From: Muribaculaceae bacterium
GTDB taxonomy: Bacteria > Bacteroidota > Bacteroidia > Bacteroidales > Muribaculaceae
DNA: 57,891 nt
Reading direction: 5' to 3'
Assembly: GCA_017547845.1 (NCBI GenBank)
Contig: JAFYNZ010000063.1
Span: 1 to 57,891, forward strand
Shown in pieces: positions 8,199-17,349 of this stretch. The notes beneath the pieces are model-generated. The model was given only the letters and a program-made list of their open reading frames with translations. It searched no databases and was not told the DNA's origin. The translations under genes were made by a program, and so were the position numbers. Within the stretch, counting starts at the first letter, position 1. Each line of letters begins with the position of its first letter.

Positions 8199-9277
8199 AG
8201 GTGGGGCTCGCGGCGATAGTCGTAGCGGGCACGGAGTTGCTCGAAGTCGGCGGGGGCGTTGCGAAGGGCTCGGGTGTCATTGCGAGGGTCGTATGATGCC
8301 ATGATAGCGTGGCGTAGTTTCAGGGATTTATCGCCCGGGAGGTTGTATCGGAAGTAGTCATCTTCGGAGAAGGAAGCGTATTCGCCCGGGAGGTCGGAGA
8401 GGTCGATTTCGATTTCGACCGTTGGTGGCAGCATTCCGGCTTCGATGAGGTGGTCGATGGTGGCTTCGATGGCCATGCGTGTGGCGCGTTGTTTGCCCTC
8501 GAGTGAGTAGCCGGCGATGTGGGGTGTGGCTATGCCGGAGAGGTCGAGGAGGTCGAGGTTGATGTCGGGCTCACCTTCCCAGCAGTCGATGATGGTGGAG
8601 CAGGAGCTGTTGTGGCAATGCTCGATGAGTGCTTCGGTGTCGACAACGGGTCCGCGTGCAGCGTTGATGATGATGCAGTCGTTGCAACATAGGCTGAGCA
8701 TCTCTTTATTGAGGAGGTGGAAGGTGGGGTGAGGGCCTGTCTTTGTCAGGGGTGTGTGGATGGTCACAACGTTGCATTGAGGCAATAGTTGCTCAAGTGG
8801 AGTGTGAGGAAATGACGGCTCGGCGATTTTGCGAAGGGGGTCGCAGACGATGACGCGAGCACCGAGTTCCCTACCCCATTCGGCTACGATAGAGCCTACG
8901 TTGCCACATCCGATAATGCCTATGGTCATATGTGAGGGGTCGAGGCGAGCGTGTAGCAGTGATGCCCAGACATATTGTGCCACAGCCGGAGCGTTGCAGC
9001 CCGGAGCGTTGTAGACTGCTATGCCTTGCGAACGACACCAGTCGATGTCGATATGGTCGGTGCCTATGGTGGCAGTCGCTATGCAGCGCACGCGTGAGTC
9101 GCTGAGAAGTTGTGCATCACAGCGAGTGCGGGTGCGTATAATCATCGCGTCGGCGTCTTTGACGGCTTGCGGTGTGAATTCTTGTGGAGCGAGGTAGCGC
9201 ACGTCGGCATAGGCTTCAAGACGGCCCTTGATGAAGGGTATCTTGTCCTCGATAAGGATTACGGGCTTGTTAAGCAT
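8195..9277 (-). CDS. pdxB: 4-phosphoerythronate dehydrogenase PdxB
   Basis: PdxB oxidises 4-phospho-D-erythronate in the DXP-dependent route to pyridoxal phosphate. The 360-aa protein is a D-2-hydroxyacid dehydrogenase with the NAD-binding motif GIIGCGNVGS (about residues 118-127). The catalytic Arg is in NAARGP, and Glu and His residues follow (CWEGEP, TPHIAGYS). The C-terminal extension of about 80 residues after the catalytic domain is the PdxB-specific dimerisation domain, which separates it from SerA. It overlaps the upstream membrane-protein gene by 8 bp. Its stop codon lies inside a direct-repeat unit. Confidence 0.93.
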   Translation of the reverse strand: MLNKPVILIEDKIPFIKGRLEAYADVRYLAPQEFTPQAVKDADAMIIRTRTRCDAQLLSDSRVRCIATATIGTDHIDIDWCRSQGIAVYNAPGCNAPAVAQYVWASLLHARLDPSHMTIGIIGCGNVGSIVAEWGRELGARVIVCDPLRKIAEPSFPHTPLEQLLPQCNVVTIHTPLTKTGPHPTFHLLNKEMLSLCCNDCIIINAARGPVVDTEALIEHCHNSSCSTIIDCWEGEPDINLDLLDLSGIATPHIAGYSLEGKQRATRMAIEATIDHLIEAGMLPPTVEIEIDLSDLPGEYASFSEDDYFRYNLPGDKSLKLRHAIMASYDPRNDTRALRNAPADFEQLRARYDYRREPHL

Positions 9278-10256
9278 ATAGGCTTAGGCAGAATAGGGTG
9301 ATAACGATGGCCAACGCTGATCCGATGAAGAGCGATGCGTGGCGTATCGGGGTGATATTGAAGAAGTGGGAGGTTTGAATGCCTGTCATCAAGAAGAATA
9401 GGGGCAGATAGGTGGTGAAATTGGAGAAGTCGAAGAGCATATACCAGAAGAGAGCCACGGCTACGAGGTTGAAGATACTGTTGTAGGCGCGTGTCTGACT
9501 ATTGGAAGCAAATACCTTCAGCGCGTTGTTTAACGCCATCATGAGCGTCAATAGAGATGCGAGAGCGACCGATAGCATTATCGATAGCGGAATTCGGTCG
9601 ATAAACCCTGCAAAGAAGATGCTGTTGAGGTCGGGCATACGGATGTCGGAGGGCTCAATGAGTCCAAATCCCAGTGCTATCCAGTAGGGAGAGATGATGC
9701 CGAGAATGATGGCTGTGAGTTGCTTGATGCGCAGTTCGACGATGTACATTGATGCGATGATGTAGATGGGTATCATCAGCGCAAAAGCGTATTCAAACAT
9801 TGAGCCTATGGCAAAGGTGGAGAAAGCCAAGAAAAGCCCTGTCGAGGCGTTGCGAGAGCCGTGGTGGGCAAAGAGTATGGCTGTGCCGATGAGCATCACC
9901 AGTGTGAATGCAGCGGGCGAACCGAAGCCACAGGTCAGCCAAGGGTTGGCTCCTGTCAGGACGAGGAATATCGATGCGAAGAGCATCGTGTGGTCGTGGA
10001 TAAAGCGAAACACGCTGTTGAGCCATAGCGCGATTACCGAGCAGATTCCAAGCGTGAGGAAATTGAGCATCCACGATAGGAAAACAGGCATCTGCCACCC
10101 ATTGATTGACGGGAAGCAGATGCCGTAGTCGGATTGCAAAGCGACCGGCGGCTCAAAGCCGTAGCCCATGATGGAAAAGACCAGCAGCAATATGACTGCC
10201 ACCAGATAGCCGGGCTTGTCGGCATAGGGACGATTGTTGAAGCTTGAAGTGCGCAT
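9270..10256 (-). CDS. Polytopic inner-membrane protein of unknown function
   Basis: A 328-aa, very hydrophobic protein with roughly nine or ten membrane helices and short loops. The start is MRTSSFNNR, with positive charge before the first helix. No transporter or enzyme signature is visible. It resembles the uncharacterised multi-spanning proteins common in Bacteroidetes (possibly the DUF6427 group, from memory). It sits between purD (33-bp gap) and pdxB (8-bp overlap), so it is probably co-expressed with nucleotide and cofactor genes, but that does not define its role. Confidence 0.75.
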   Translation of the reverse strand: MRTSSFNNRPYADKPGYLVAVILLLVFSIMGYGFEPPVALQSDYGICFPSINGWQMPVFLSWMLNFLTLGICSVIALWLNSVFRFIHDHTMLFASIFLVLTGANPWLTCGFGSPAAFTLVMLIGTAILFAHHGSRNASTGLFLAFSTFAIGSMFEYAFALMIPIYIIASMYIVELRIKQLTAIILGIISPYWIALGFGLIEPSDIRMPDLNSIFFAGFIDRIPLSIMLSVALASLLTLMMALNNALKVFASNSQTRAYNSIFNLVAVALFWYMLFDFSNFTTYLPLFFLMTGIQTSHFFNITPIRHASLFIGSALAIVITLFCLSLYA

Positions 10257-10289
10257 CGTTGAGTCGGTGAGGTCGCTTAGGGATATGTG

Positions 10290-11549
10290 TTAACGCAAGA
10301 GGTCGTTGGCGATATCGTTGCGCAAGTATTTACCTTCGAAGTCTACCAATGCAGTGGCAGCCTTGGCCTTAGCCGCAGCGTCGGCAATGTCTTCGCCGTA
10401 AGCGACGAGAGCGATGACGCGACCGCCGTTGGTCAATACGCGACCTTCAGCGTCGAGCTTGGTGCCTGCATGGAATGGGAGTACATCGCCGATGCCATCA
10501 AGACCGGTGATGACCTTGCCTTTCTCGTAGTCGCCCGGATAGCCTGCAGATGTGAGCATTACAGCTACAGCGGCACGCTCGTCAAACTCGATTTTCTTCA
10601 AACCCAAAGTCTGGTCGGCTACACCTTCGAGAAGGTCGACGAGGTCGCTCTTGAGGCGTGGCATAACGACTTCAGTCTCAGGGTCACCCATACGGCAGTT
10701 GTATTCGATCACCATCGGATCACCATCGACATTGATGAGGCCGAGGAAGATAAAGCCACGATATTCGAGGTTTTCTTCTTTAAGACCTTTGAGGGTAGGC
10801 TCAACGATGTGGTTGACCACCTTCTGCATGAACTTGTCGTCGGCAAATGGCACCGGAGATACAGAGCCCATGCCGCCTGTGTTGAGACCTGTGTCGCCCT
10901 CTCCTACTCGCTTGTAGTCCTTGGCAACCGGGAGGAGTTTATAGTCCTCGCCATCGGTCATTACGAAGACAGAGCATTCGATGCCACTGAGGAATTCTTC
11001 GATAACCACTGTAGCCGAAGCGTTGCCAAACATACCCTCGAGCATATCGCTGAGTGTGTCCTTAGCGTCGGCGAGAGAGTCGAGAATGATTACACCCTTG
11101 CCGGCTGCGAGACCATCGGCTTTAAGCACATAAGGGGCGTTGAGCGACTCAAGGAAGTGGTAGCCTTCTTCGAGAGTTTCGGCTGTGACGCTCATGAAGC
11201 GTGCAGTCGGAATGTGGTGACGGAACATAAATTCCTTGGCAAATTCCTTGCTGCCTTCGAGTTGAGCAGCCTTTTTAGAAGGACCGATCACCTTGACAGA
11301 GTGGTCGGCAAAGTAGTCGTAGATGCCCTCAACGAGTGGGTTTTCAGGACCTACGACAATCATGTCGATAGCGTTGGCATCGACAAACTCCTTAACGGCG
11401 TCAAAATCCATCGGATTGAGAGCCACATTGGTGCCATACTGAGCAGCGTTGCCCGGTGCGACATAGAGGTGTTCAAGACGAGGAGACTGGCTGATCTTCC
11501 AAGCGATGGCGCATTCGCGACCGCCACTGCCTAAAAGCAATATTTTCAT
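10290..11549 (-). CDS. purD: Phosphoribosylamine-glycine ligase PurD
   Basis: PurD joins glycine to 5-phosphoribosylamine with ATP, the second step of purine synthesis. The chosen start gives MKILLLGSGGREC, the canonical N-terminus with the family's GSGGREHA-like motif (Cys replaces the usual His). An in-frame ATG four codons upstream (11561) is the alternative. ATP-grasp features include KADGLAAGKGVII and the family signature RMGDPETEVVMPRL. The length of about 419 aa is normal. It lies 24-36 bp behind an RNA methyltransferase gene. Confidence 0.97.
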   Translation of the reverse strand: MKILLLGSGGRECAIAWKISQSPRLEHLYVAPGNAAQYGTNVALNPMDFDAVKEFVDANAIDMIVVGPENPLVEGIYDYFADHSVKVIGPSKKAAQLEGSKEFAKEFMFRHHIPTARFMSVTAETLEEGYHFLESLNAPYVLKADGLAAGKGVIILDSLADAKDTLSDMLEGMFGNASATVVIEEFLSGIECSVFVMTDGEDYKLLPVAKDYKRVGEGDTGLNTGGMGSVSPVPFADDKFMQKVVNHIVEPTLKGLKEENLEYRGFIFLGLINVDGDPMVIEYNCRMGDPETEVVMPRLKSDLVDLLEGVADQTLGLKKIEFDERAAVAVMLTSAGYPGDYEKGKVITGLDGIGDVLPFHAGTKLDAEGRVLTNGGRVIALVAYGEDIADAAAKAKAATALVDFEGKYLRNDIANDLLR

Positions 11550-11585
11550 TTTATCTTTCATATTCTTGAGATGTTGGATAGTTGA

Positions 11586-13166
11586 TTAATCTTCGTTGTT
11601 TTCTTCTATCGGTTTGTTTTTGTTGTTCCAAGACTTGCGAGAGCGCATCAAAGCCTTGGTTATGACTGTAGTCGACTCGGCAGGGAGTTTTGGACCCTTA
11701 TTGGTGATTTCGATGTCTTTACGAGACTGATGCACCGAGCGAGAGTCCTTCTTCCATTCGCGTTTTTCTTCGCGGTCGTCGTTGCGACGGTCGCGGTCGA
11801 ATGGACGGCGGTCATCTTTGCGGAATGGCTTACGGTCGTCCTTACCGAAAGGTTTCTTGAAGTCACGACCACCTTTCTTGTCGTCGCGACGGCGGTCGGA
11901 CGGACGGCGATCGTTGCCAAACTTGCGAGTCTCTCTCTCCCACTCTTCGTCGGTCATGCGACGCACTTTAGGCTTGGCATCGCGATTGAAAGTCTTGTTT
12001 TGAACGCTACCGCCGGCAGTCTTAAACTCGTTGTATTTGCCGTCGAATAGCACATACTCACGCAATTCGCATTCCAAAGAGCCGTTGAGGATAGGGAACT
12101 TCACAGAAGCCTTCAGACCGATCTCTCTGAAGTGCTCATCTTTGTAGCCGAGAATCCATGCGTGGTAGCCCTTGAACTGCTGTTTGAGCGTGTCGCCGAT
12201 GGATTCGTACAATCCTCCGATGTCGGTCGGGTTGATGCGCACATCGTAAGGAGGATTGGTGATGAGGATACCATCAGCCGGAGGGTTTTGCCATGTGTCG
12301 AATGGTTTGCATTCGAGTTCCACCATGCTTTCCACGCCTGCAGCCTTGATGTTTTTGCGAGCAGCAGCGATGGCAGCCTGAGCGATGTCGCCACCATAGA
12401 TTTTGTGGGCAAATTCGCGTTCTTGAGAGTCGTCGTTGTAGAGCTCTTCAAACAACTCTTTGTTGAAGTCCGGCCATGTCTCGAACGCATAGTGCTGACG
12501 GAAGATACCGGGGTTGATATTAGCAGCGATGAGAGCGGCTTCGATGAGGAATGTGCCCGAGCCACACATCGGGTCGACAAAGTCAGACTCGCCTCTCCAT
12601 CCGGTCTTGAGGATGATGCCGGCAGCGAGCACCTCGTTGATAGGTGCTTCGGTCTGAGCGACGCGATAGCCACGCTTGTTGAGGCTTTCGCCGCTTGAGT
12701 CGAGTGAGATAGTGACACGGTCTTCAGCGATGTGGACGTTGAGGTTGATGTCGGCACCATTTAGACGAATCGATGGGCGACGACCATACTTGTCGTTGAA
12801 ATAGTCGGCGATACCATCTTTGACACGATAGGTGACAAAACGAGAGTGGGTAAATTCGCTACTGTTGACAGTAGAGTCGATGGCAAACGTCTTGTCGGGA
12901 GTGAGGAATTGGTCCCACTCGAAGTCGCGCACCATGTCGTAGAGTTCATCAGAATTTGATGCAGTGAATTTACTGATAGGCTTTAGGATTCTCAGAGCTG
13001 TGCGACAGCAAAGATTGGCCTTGTACATCATTTCAAGGTCGCCTTCGAAGGTGACCATTCTCAGACCTGCCTCGACGTTTTGAGCACCAAGCGCGATGAG
13101 TTCTTCGCTCAGCACATCTTCCAAGCCTTGGAAGGTCTTTGCCACCATTGGGTAAATCTGGTTCAT
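11586..13166 (-). CDS. THUMP-domain class I rRNA methyltransferase, RlmL-like, with basic tail
   Basis: A 526-aa protein. The N-terminal 160 residues or so form a ferredoxin-like plus THUMP RNA-binding region. A Rossmann methyltransferase domain follows, with DPMCGSGTFLIEAALIA (SAM motif I) and the NPPYDVR catalytic motif of N2-guanine methyltransferases. This matches the RlmL/YpsC group (m2G2445 of 23S rRNA) without the second, RlmK, domain. The last 140 residues or so are unusual: a low-complexity Arg/Lys/Asp-rich tail with repeated DDR, KPF and RPF motifs, probably disordered and RNA-binding. It lies 60 bp after the second ftsZ and before purD. Confidence 0.9.
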   Translation of the reverse strand: MNQIYPMVAKTFQGLEDVLSEELIALGAQNVEAGLRMVTFEGDLEMMYKANLCCRTALRILKPISKFTASNSDELYDMVRDFEWDQFLTPDKTFAIDSTVNSSEFTHSRFVTYRVKDGIADYFNDKYGRRPSIRLNGADINLNVHIAEDRVTISLDSSGESLNKRGYRVAQTEAPINEVLAAGIILKTGWRGESDFVDPMCGSGTFLIEAALIAANINPGIFRQHYAFETWPDFNKELFEELYNDDSQEREFAHKIYGGDIAQAAIAAARKNIKAAGVESMVELECKPFDTWQNPPADGILITNPPYDVRINPTDIGGLYESIGDTLKQQFKGYHAWILGYKDEHFREIGLKASVKFPILNGSLECELREYVLFDGKYNEFKTAGGSVQNKTFNRDAKPKVRRMTDEEWERETRKFGNDRRPSDRRRDDKKGGRDFKKPFGKDDRKPFRKDDRRPFDRDRRNDDREEKREWKKDSRSVHQSRKDIEITNKGPKLPAESTTVITKALMRSRKSWNNKNKPIEENNED

Positions 13167-13226
13167 CTTTTATATCGTATTATTATGTTTATTATCGTAT
13201 GGATTAGTGTATATGGTTGTCGGATG

Positions 13227-14498
13227 TCAAAATATGATGGTCCGATTGCCGGTGCGACCGGTCGCTATCTTGTCATCGTCGGGGGTATTTACAGTCTCTG
13301 CAGTCGATTCTTCAGCAGTGTGACGCATGCAAGGTGGCTGCTCAAGTGAATTGATCACCTTGTCGTCATCCATTGTCTCGGGGGTGAGAATCATATACGA
13401 CGGCACTCTGCGAGGGTTGTCGACGATTTCGGTGTTTTGTGATGCCTCGTCTGTATTGCTTTGAGGGTTGTCGGAGGGTAGCGTCGAACGGAATCCCGTC
13501 AGCAGAATCGACACCTTGACTTTCTCGCCGAGAGTCGAGTCCTTGCCGTATCCCCATTTCACCCAGAGGTTGTCGGAAAGTCCTTGAGTGAATTTCGACA
13601 GTTGTTGAAGCTCTCCGATGCCCATTGATTTAGGATACCAGAAGAAGAGCACCAACTTCTTGGTCGAAGAGATGTCGCAGTCGCTAAGCATCGGAGAATT
13701 GATGGCATTCTCGATGGCTTTGGAGATGCGATTTTCGCCTTCGCCGTAGCCTGTCGAAATAATAGCTGTCTTACTATCTTCGAGGGCCGACTTGATGTCT
13801 TCGAAGTCGACGTTTATCACACCATCGGCATAGACGATTTCGGCGATGCTTTTGACGGCGTTGACCAGTGGTCGGTCGGGCTCGTCCATTCCGTCGTCGA
13901 ATTGGACGTTTTGGTAGTGTTCGATGAGGTTTTGATTATTGATGACGATGAGTGCGTCGACATTCTTGCGCATATCTTCGACGGCACTGAGGGCAATCTG
14001 TCGTTTCTGTTTGCCTTCAAATTCGAAGGGCAGTGTGACTACGCCGACAGTGAGTTTGCCTGCTTCTTTTGCCAAGCGAGCGACGACAGGTGCAGCGCCG
14101 GTGCCTGTACCACCACCCAGTCCTGATGTGACAAACACCATTTCAGAGCGGTCGTTGAGGTTGTCGATGATGACCTGTGCGGACTCTTCGGCTATCTCTC
14201 TACCCTTCTCTACCTTGTTGCCGGCTCCGCGACCTTTCTTGCCGATGTATAGTTTCTCGGGCACGCTGCAATTGCGTAGCACATCGTAGTCGGTGTTGCA
14301 GGCCACGAGTGAGAAATTATGGCTCGCGTTGTCGGCAGATTGCGTCTGACGAGAGGCGAGATTTTCTCTATGAAGACGTTCGACAGCATTACAGCCACCA
14401 CCGCCCACACCAATCACTTTGATGATGTAGGGGTTATTGCCGGCATCCTCGTCGATAAACTGCTTCGGATCGGTGATTTCTGCGTTGTCGATATTCAT
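13227..14498 (-). CDS. Second FtsZ paralogue (tandem to ftsZ)
   Basis: A 423-aa tubulin-like GTPase encoded 12 bp after ftsZ. The GTP-binding loops are intact: GVGGGGCNAVE (T1, about residues 30-40) and GGGTGTG (128-134). The catalytic T7 loop NVDFED (229-234) keeps both acidic residues. By eye about half of the core residues match the first FtsZ. Differences are an insertion of about ten residues after T1 (around 45-62) and a different linker. The tail keeps the Y-x-L-x-P...DDD-x-VI..LE pattern seen in the first FtsZ, and both proteins end in a short hydrophobic I-x-F. It therefore looks functional, not decayed. It could co-polymerise with or modulate FtsZ; this is inference. Confidence 0.93.
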   Translation of the reverse strand: MNIDNAEITDPKQFIDEDAGNNPYIIKVIGVGGGGCNAVERLHRENLASRQTQSADNASHNFSLVACNTDYDVLRNCSVPEKLYIGKKGRGAGNKVEKGREIAEESAQVIIDNLNDRSEMVFVTSGLGGGTGTGAAPVVARLAKEAGKLTVGVVTLPFEFEGKQKRQIALSAVEDMRKNVDALIVINNQNLIEHYQNVQFDDGMDEPDRPLVNAVKSIAEIVYADGVINVDFEDIKSALEDSKTAIISTGYGEGENRISKAIENAINSPMLSDCDISSTKKLVLFFWYPKSMGIGELQQLSKFTQGLSDNLWVKWGYGKDSTLGEKVKVSILLTGFRSTLPSDNPQSNTDEASQNTEIVDNPRRVPSYMILTPETMDDDKVINSLEQPPCMRHTAEESTAETVNTPDDDKIATGRTGNRTIIF

Positions 14499-14510
14499 TG
14501 GTCTTGAGGT

Positions 14511-15932
14511 TTAGAACATGATAGGAGCTACGCCTGAGTCGTTGGAAGGTGCAGCAGGTTTAGCGATTGTCGCAGCGGCAGGTGTCGCAGCAACGGTGGT
14601 GTCCTGCTGATCGTTGGCAACGACTTGTTCGGTCTTTTCTGAGACGATCAGTTCGCGGATGCGAGGGTCGCGATTGAACGCCGGAGTCTTCTCGAGCACA
14701 GAGATGACCTCGTCGTCGTCGTATTGCGACGGACGAAGCACAATGTATTTGGAGTTGGCAACGCTTTGAGTGTGGCTGACCACCTTCTCTGTGCCGTAGA
14801 CCTCCTTGAGCATTTGCTGACGCTCATCGTGGTTCTTCTTAGGGCGCACATCTTCAGCGACTACTTCGTCGTCGAAAGTCGCATGGCTTGGGAATGTGAT
14901 AGTCTCCTTGTTTTCGCTGATGGTCACATCGAAGCCTGAAGCAAGGATAGTCATCTTCACCTTTTCGCCGAGCGACTCGTCGAAAGTTGCACCCCACTTT
15001 ATCTTGATATTCTTGGAGAGATTGGCGGCAAACTGTGTGATTTCGTTCATTTCGCCCATCTTGAATGATTGTTGCGCCTTAGGGTTGAAGTGCAGATAGA
15101 AGAGGAGGCGTTTGCTTGAACGGATGTCGCTATTGCGGAGCAATGGAGAGTTGAGAGCGTCGTTGATGGACTTTGTGACGCGGCCTTCGCCCTCGCCGTA
15201 GCCGGTCGAGATGACAGCTGTGCCACTATCTTTGAGCGTCGTCTTCACATCTTGGAAGTCGACGTTGATATAGCCTTGAGTATTGATGATTTCGGCGATG
15301 CTTCGCGCTGCGTTGGAGAGTGTGTCGTCCGACTTAGCGAAAGCGTTGGTGAAGTCGAGGTCGGGATAGATGTCGGTGAGACGCTCGTTGTTGATGATGA
15401 GCAACGAGTCGACATATTTGCGCATCTCTTCCGCACCCTCGAGTGCCTTGATAATCTTAGGCTCGCCTTCGAAGAAGAATGGGATGGTGACGATACCGAT
15501 GGTGAGCATACCGGCTTCTTTAGCCACTTTAGCCACCACTGGGCCGGCACCTGTGCCTGTACCGCCACCCATACCGGCAGTGATGAAGACCATCTCGGTC
15601 TCATCTTGGAAAAGGTTGCGGATTTCTTCCTCGCTTGCCTCTGCGGCAGCCTTACCGAGTTCAGGTTTGTCACCGGCACCGAGACCTTTGGTTACGGTGT
15701 TGCCGATGAGAAGTTTGGTTTCTACCTTCGAGTTGCCGAGGGCTTGTTTATCGGTGTTGCAGACCACAAATGTCACGTTGTCGACATTCTGGTTGTGCAT
15801 ATGGTTGACAGCGTTACAACCACCACCACCCACTCCGACTACTTTGATAAGAGAAGGGAGGTTGAATTGATCGTCTGCAAATGCTGATGCGTCAGAGATA
15901 TTTCCCATATTATTCGTTTGGTTTTCTTCCAT
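14511..15932 (-). CDS. ftsZ: Cell division protein FtsZ
   Basis: FtsZ polymerises with GTP into the cytokinetic ring. The 473-aa product has GVGGGGCNAV (T1, about residues 33-42), GLGAGDKPELG (T3), GGGTGTG (122-128) and the T7 loop NVDFQD (223-228), so nucleotide binding and hydrolysis residues are complete. A long variable linker precedes a conserved segment (YIVLRP...DDDEVISVLEKTPAF) and an Ala/Pro-rich end. It follows ftsA by 25 bp, in the order typical of Bacteroidetes dcw clusters. The unusual feature is the second ftsZ right behind it. Confidence 0.98.
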   Translation of the reverse strand: MEENQTNNMGNISDASAFADDQFNLPSLIKVVGVGGGGCNAVNHMHNQNVDNVTFVVCNTDKQALGNSKVETKLLIGNTVTKGLGAGDKPELGKAAAEASEEEIRNLFQDETEMVFITAGMGGGTGTGAGPVVAKVAKEAGMLTIGIVTIPFFFEGEPKIIKALEGAEEMRKYVDSLLIINNERLTDIYPDLDFTNAFAKSDDTLSNAARSIAEIINTQGYINVDFQDVKTTLKDSGTAVISTGYGEGEGRVTKSINDALNSPLLRNSDIRSSKRLLFYLHFNPKAQQSFKMGEMNEITQFAANLSKNIKIKWGATFDESLGEKVKMTILASGFDVTISENKETITFPSHATFDDEVVAEDVRPKKNHDERQQMLKEVYGTEKVVSHTQSVANSKYIVLRPSQYDDDEVISVLEKTPAFNRDPRIRELIVSEKTEQVVANDQQDTTVAATPAAATIAKPAAPSNDSGVAPIMF

Positions 15933-15957
15933 TTCTATATGTCTATTTAGTGAGTGG

Positions 15958-17304
15958 CTAATTGTTGTTGTCTTTACTGATCAAATCGTCATCGGCATCG
16001 TCGCGTGTAATCAATTGGATAATTTTTGCACCTAAGTCCTTAAATCTGCTTGGTTTTTTAGGGACTACAGGCTTTTCCGGAGTCGCAGGTGTCGATGGAG
16101 GTAGCGGGTTGTTGCCGACATAGCCGGTTTCGGCAGGAAGCTCTTCTTGCACAGGGGTGATGAGACAGTTGTTGTCGTCGAGCTTGCTTGCGGCATGGAG
16201 AAGACTGATGACTTGAATGTACTCCATCTTAGAGGCGTTGGTGTCTTCAAGTCGGATGTATTCAGGCACTTTGCCGAGGCGCACTTTGAGCAGACTTTGC
16301 TGCTCGAGCAGTTGAGTCATGCCGTTGAGTTTGAAACCACCTCCGACAGCGATTACGCCACCCGGCAACTGCTTGCCATCAGGCTCAGCGTAGGTGAGTT
16401 GCTTGATGATGTTGGCCACAATCTCTTCGGAGCGAGCCGCCACAAGGTTTTGCACATCAGAGAGCTTGATGCCGCCGATATTCAGAGGCGATACGGTCTC
16501 TGCAGCGATGGCGTTGCCCGACGATGTCTTAATCTCTTCGGCGCGTTCTTCGAGCACGTTGAGAGTGGTGATGTCGCGAGTGATGTTGCGAGAACCCAGA
16601 GGCAGAGTAGCGAGATAGTTGAGGTTGCCGTTTCGATAGATAGAGACGGTGGTGACTTCAGCACCCATATCGACGAGCATACATCCCAGACGCTTCTCTT
16701 CGTTGCTAAGCACGAGGTCGGCGACAGCCAACGGAGTCACGATATAGTCCTTGATTTCGATTTTGGTCTTCTCGTGAAACATTTTTGCCAAGTTGCGGCG
16801 GATCTGTTGGCGACAAGCGATGATGTCAAACGATCCTCTGATATTGTTGCCCATCGAGCCGATAGGCGACTTTGTCTCGCTCTTGTCGATGAAATATGAG
16901 CGAGGGACGGCTTGAATGACCTCAAGCGAGCTGTCGATATTGGCTCTCAGCACTTCCTCCTTGATTTGCGACACGATTTGCTCGTTAATTTCGGTGTCTT
17001 CAGGGAGGTTGCGGTTGACTTCATAAGGTATATTGCGAAGCGAACGACCTGAGATGCCTACATAGACGGCTTTGATGAGGCGTTTGTTGAGGCAGGTCTT
17101 CTGGTTGAGACGGTTGATGATGCGACTGAGGGCAGTGTTGACCTCTTCGACATTCTGAATGATGCCGTAGCGCACATATTCGACGATTTTGTCTTTCTCG
17201 AGGGCGATGACATTGAGCTCGCCTGTGGCCGATAGTTTACCGATAGCTCCGACAATCTTGGAGCTACTGATTTCGATGGCTGCAATATATCTGTCTGTTG
17301 TCAT
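15958..17304 (-). CDS. ftsA: Cell division protein FtsA
   Basis: FtsA is an actin-like ATPase that tethers FtsZ filaments to the membrane and recruits late divisome proteins. The 448-aa protein starts with the phosphate-1 region (AAIEISSSKIVGAIG). It has VDMGAEVTTVSIY (phosphate 2) and VGGGFKLNGM near residue 320. Close to the C-terminus, after a Pro-rich linker, is an amphipathic stretch (FKDLGAKIIQLIT) that fits the membrane-targeting helix. It lies between ftsQ (45 bp) and ftsZ (25 bp). Confidence 0.97.
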   Translation of the reverse strand: MTTDRYIAAIEISSSKIVGAIGKLSATGELNVIALEKDKIVEYVRYGIIQNVEEVNTALSRIINRLNQKTCLNKRLIKAVYVGISGRSLRNIPYEVNRNLPEDTEINEQIVSQIKEEVLRANIDSSLEVIQAVPRSYFIDKSETKSPIGSMGNNIRGSFDIIACRQQIRRNLAKMFHEKTKIEIKDYIVTPLAVADLVLSNEEKRLGCMLVDMGAEVTTVSIYRNGNLNYLATLPLGSRNITRDITTLNVLEERAEEIKTSSGNAIAAETVSPLNIGGIKLSDVQNLVAARSEEIVANIIKQLTYAEPDGKQLPGGVIAVGGGFKLNGMTQLLEQQSLLKVRLGKVPEYIRLEDTNASKMEYIQVISLLHAASKLDDNNCLITPVQEELPAETGYVGNNPLPPSTPATPEKPVVPKKPSRFKDLGAKIIQLITRDDADDDLISKDNNN

Positions 17305-17349
17305 ATTGTGTTAGCTGGTTTTATGGGATGTGGCTAATGATGATGTTTC

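Noticed and set aside
10287-11534. Long plus-strand ORF of 415 codons opposite purD
   Set aside because: purD on the minus strand has clear family motifs across its whole length. The plus-strand frame is an antisense shadow with no recognisable domain.
15252-15887. Plus-strand ORFs opposite ftsZ (and similar ones opposite murG and ftsA)
   Set aside because: They are complements of well-supported coding sequence and show no motifs.
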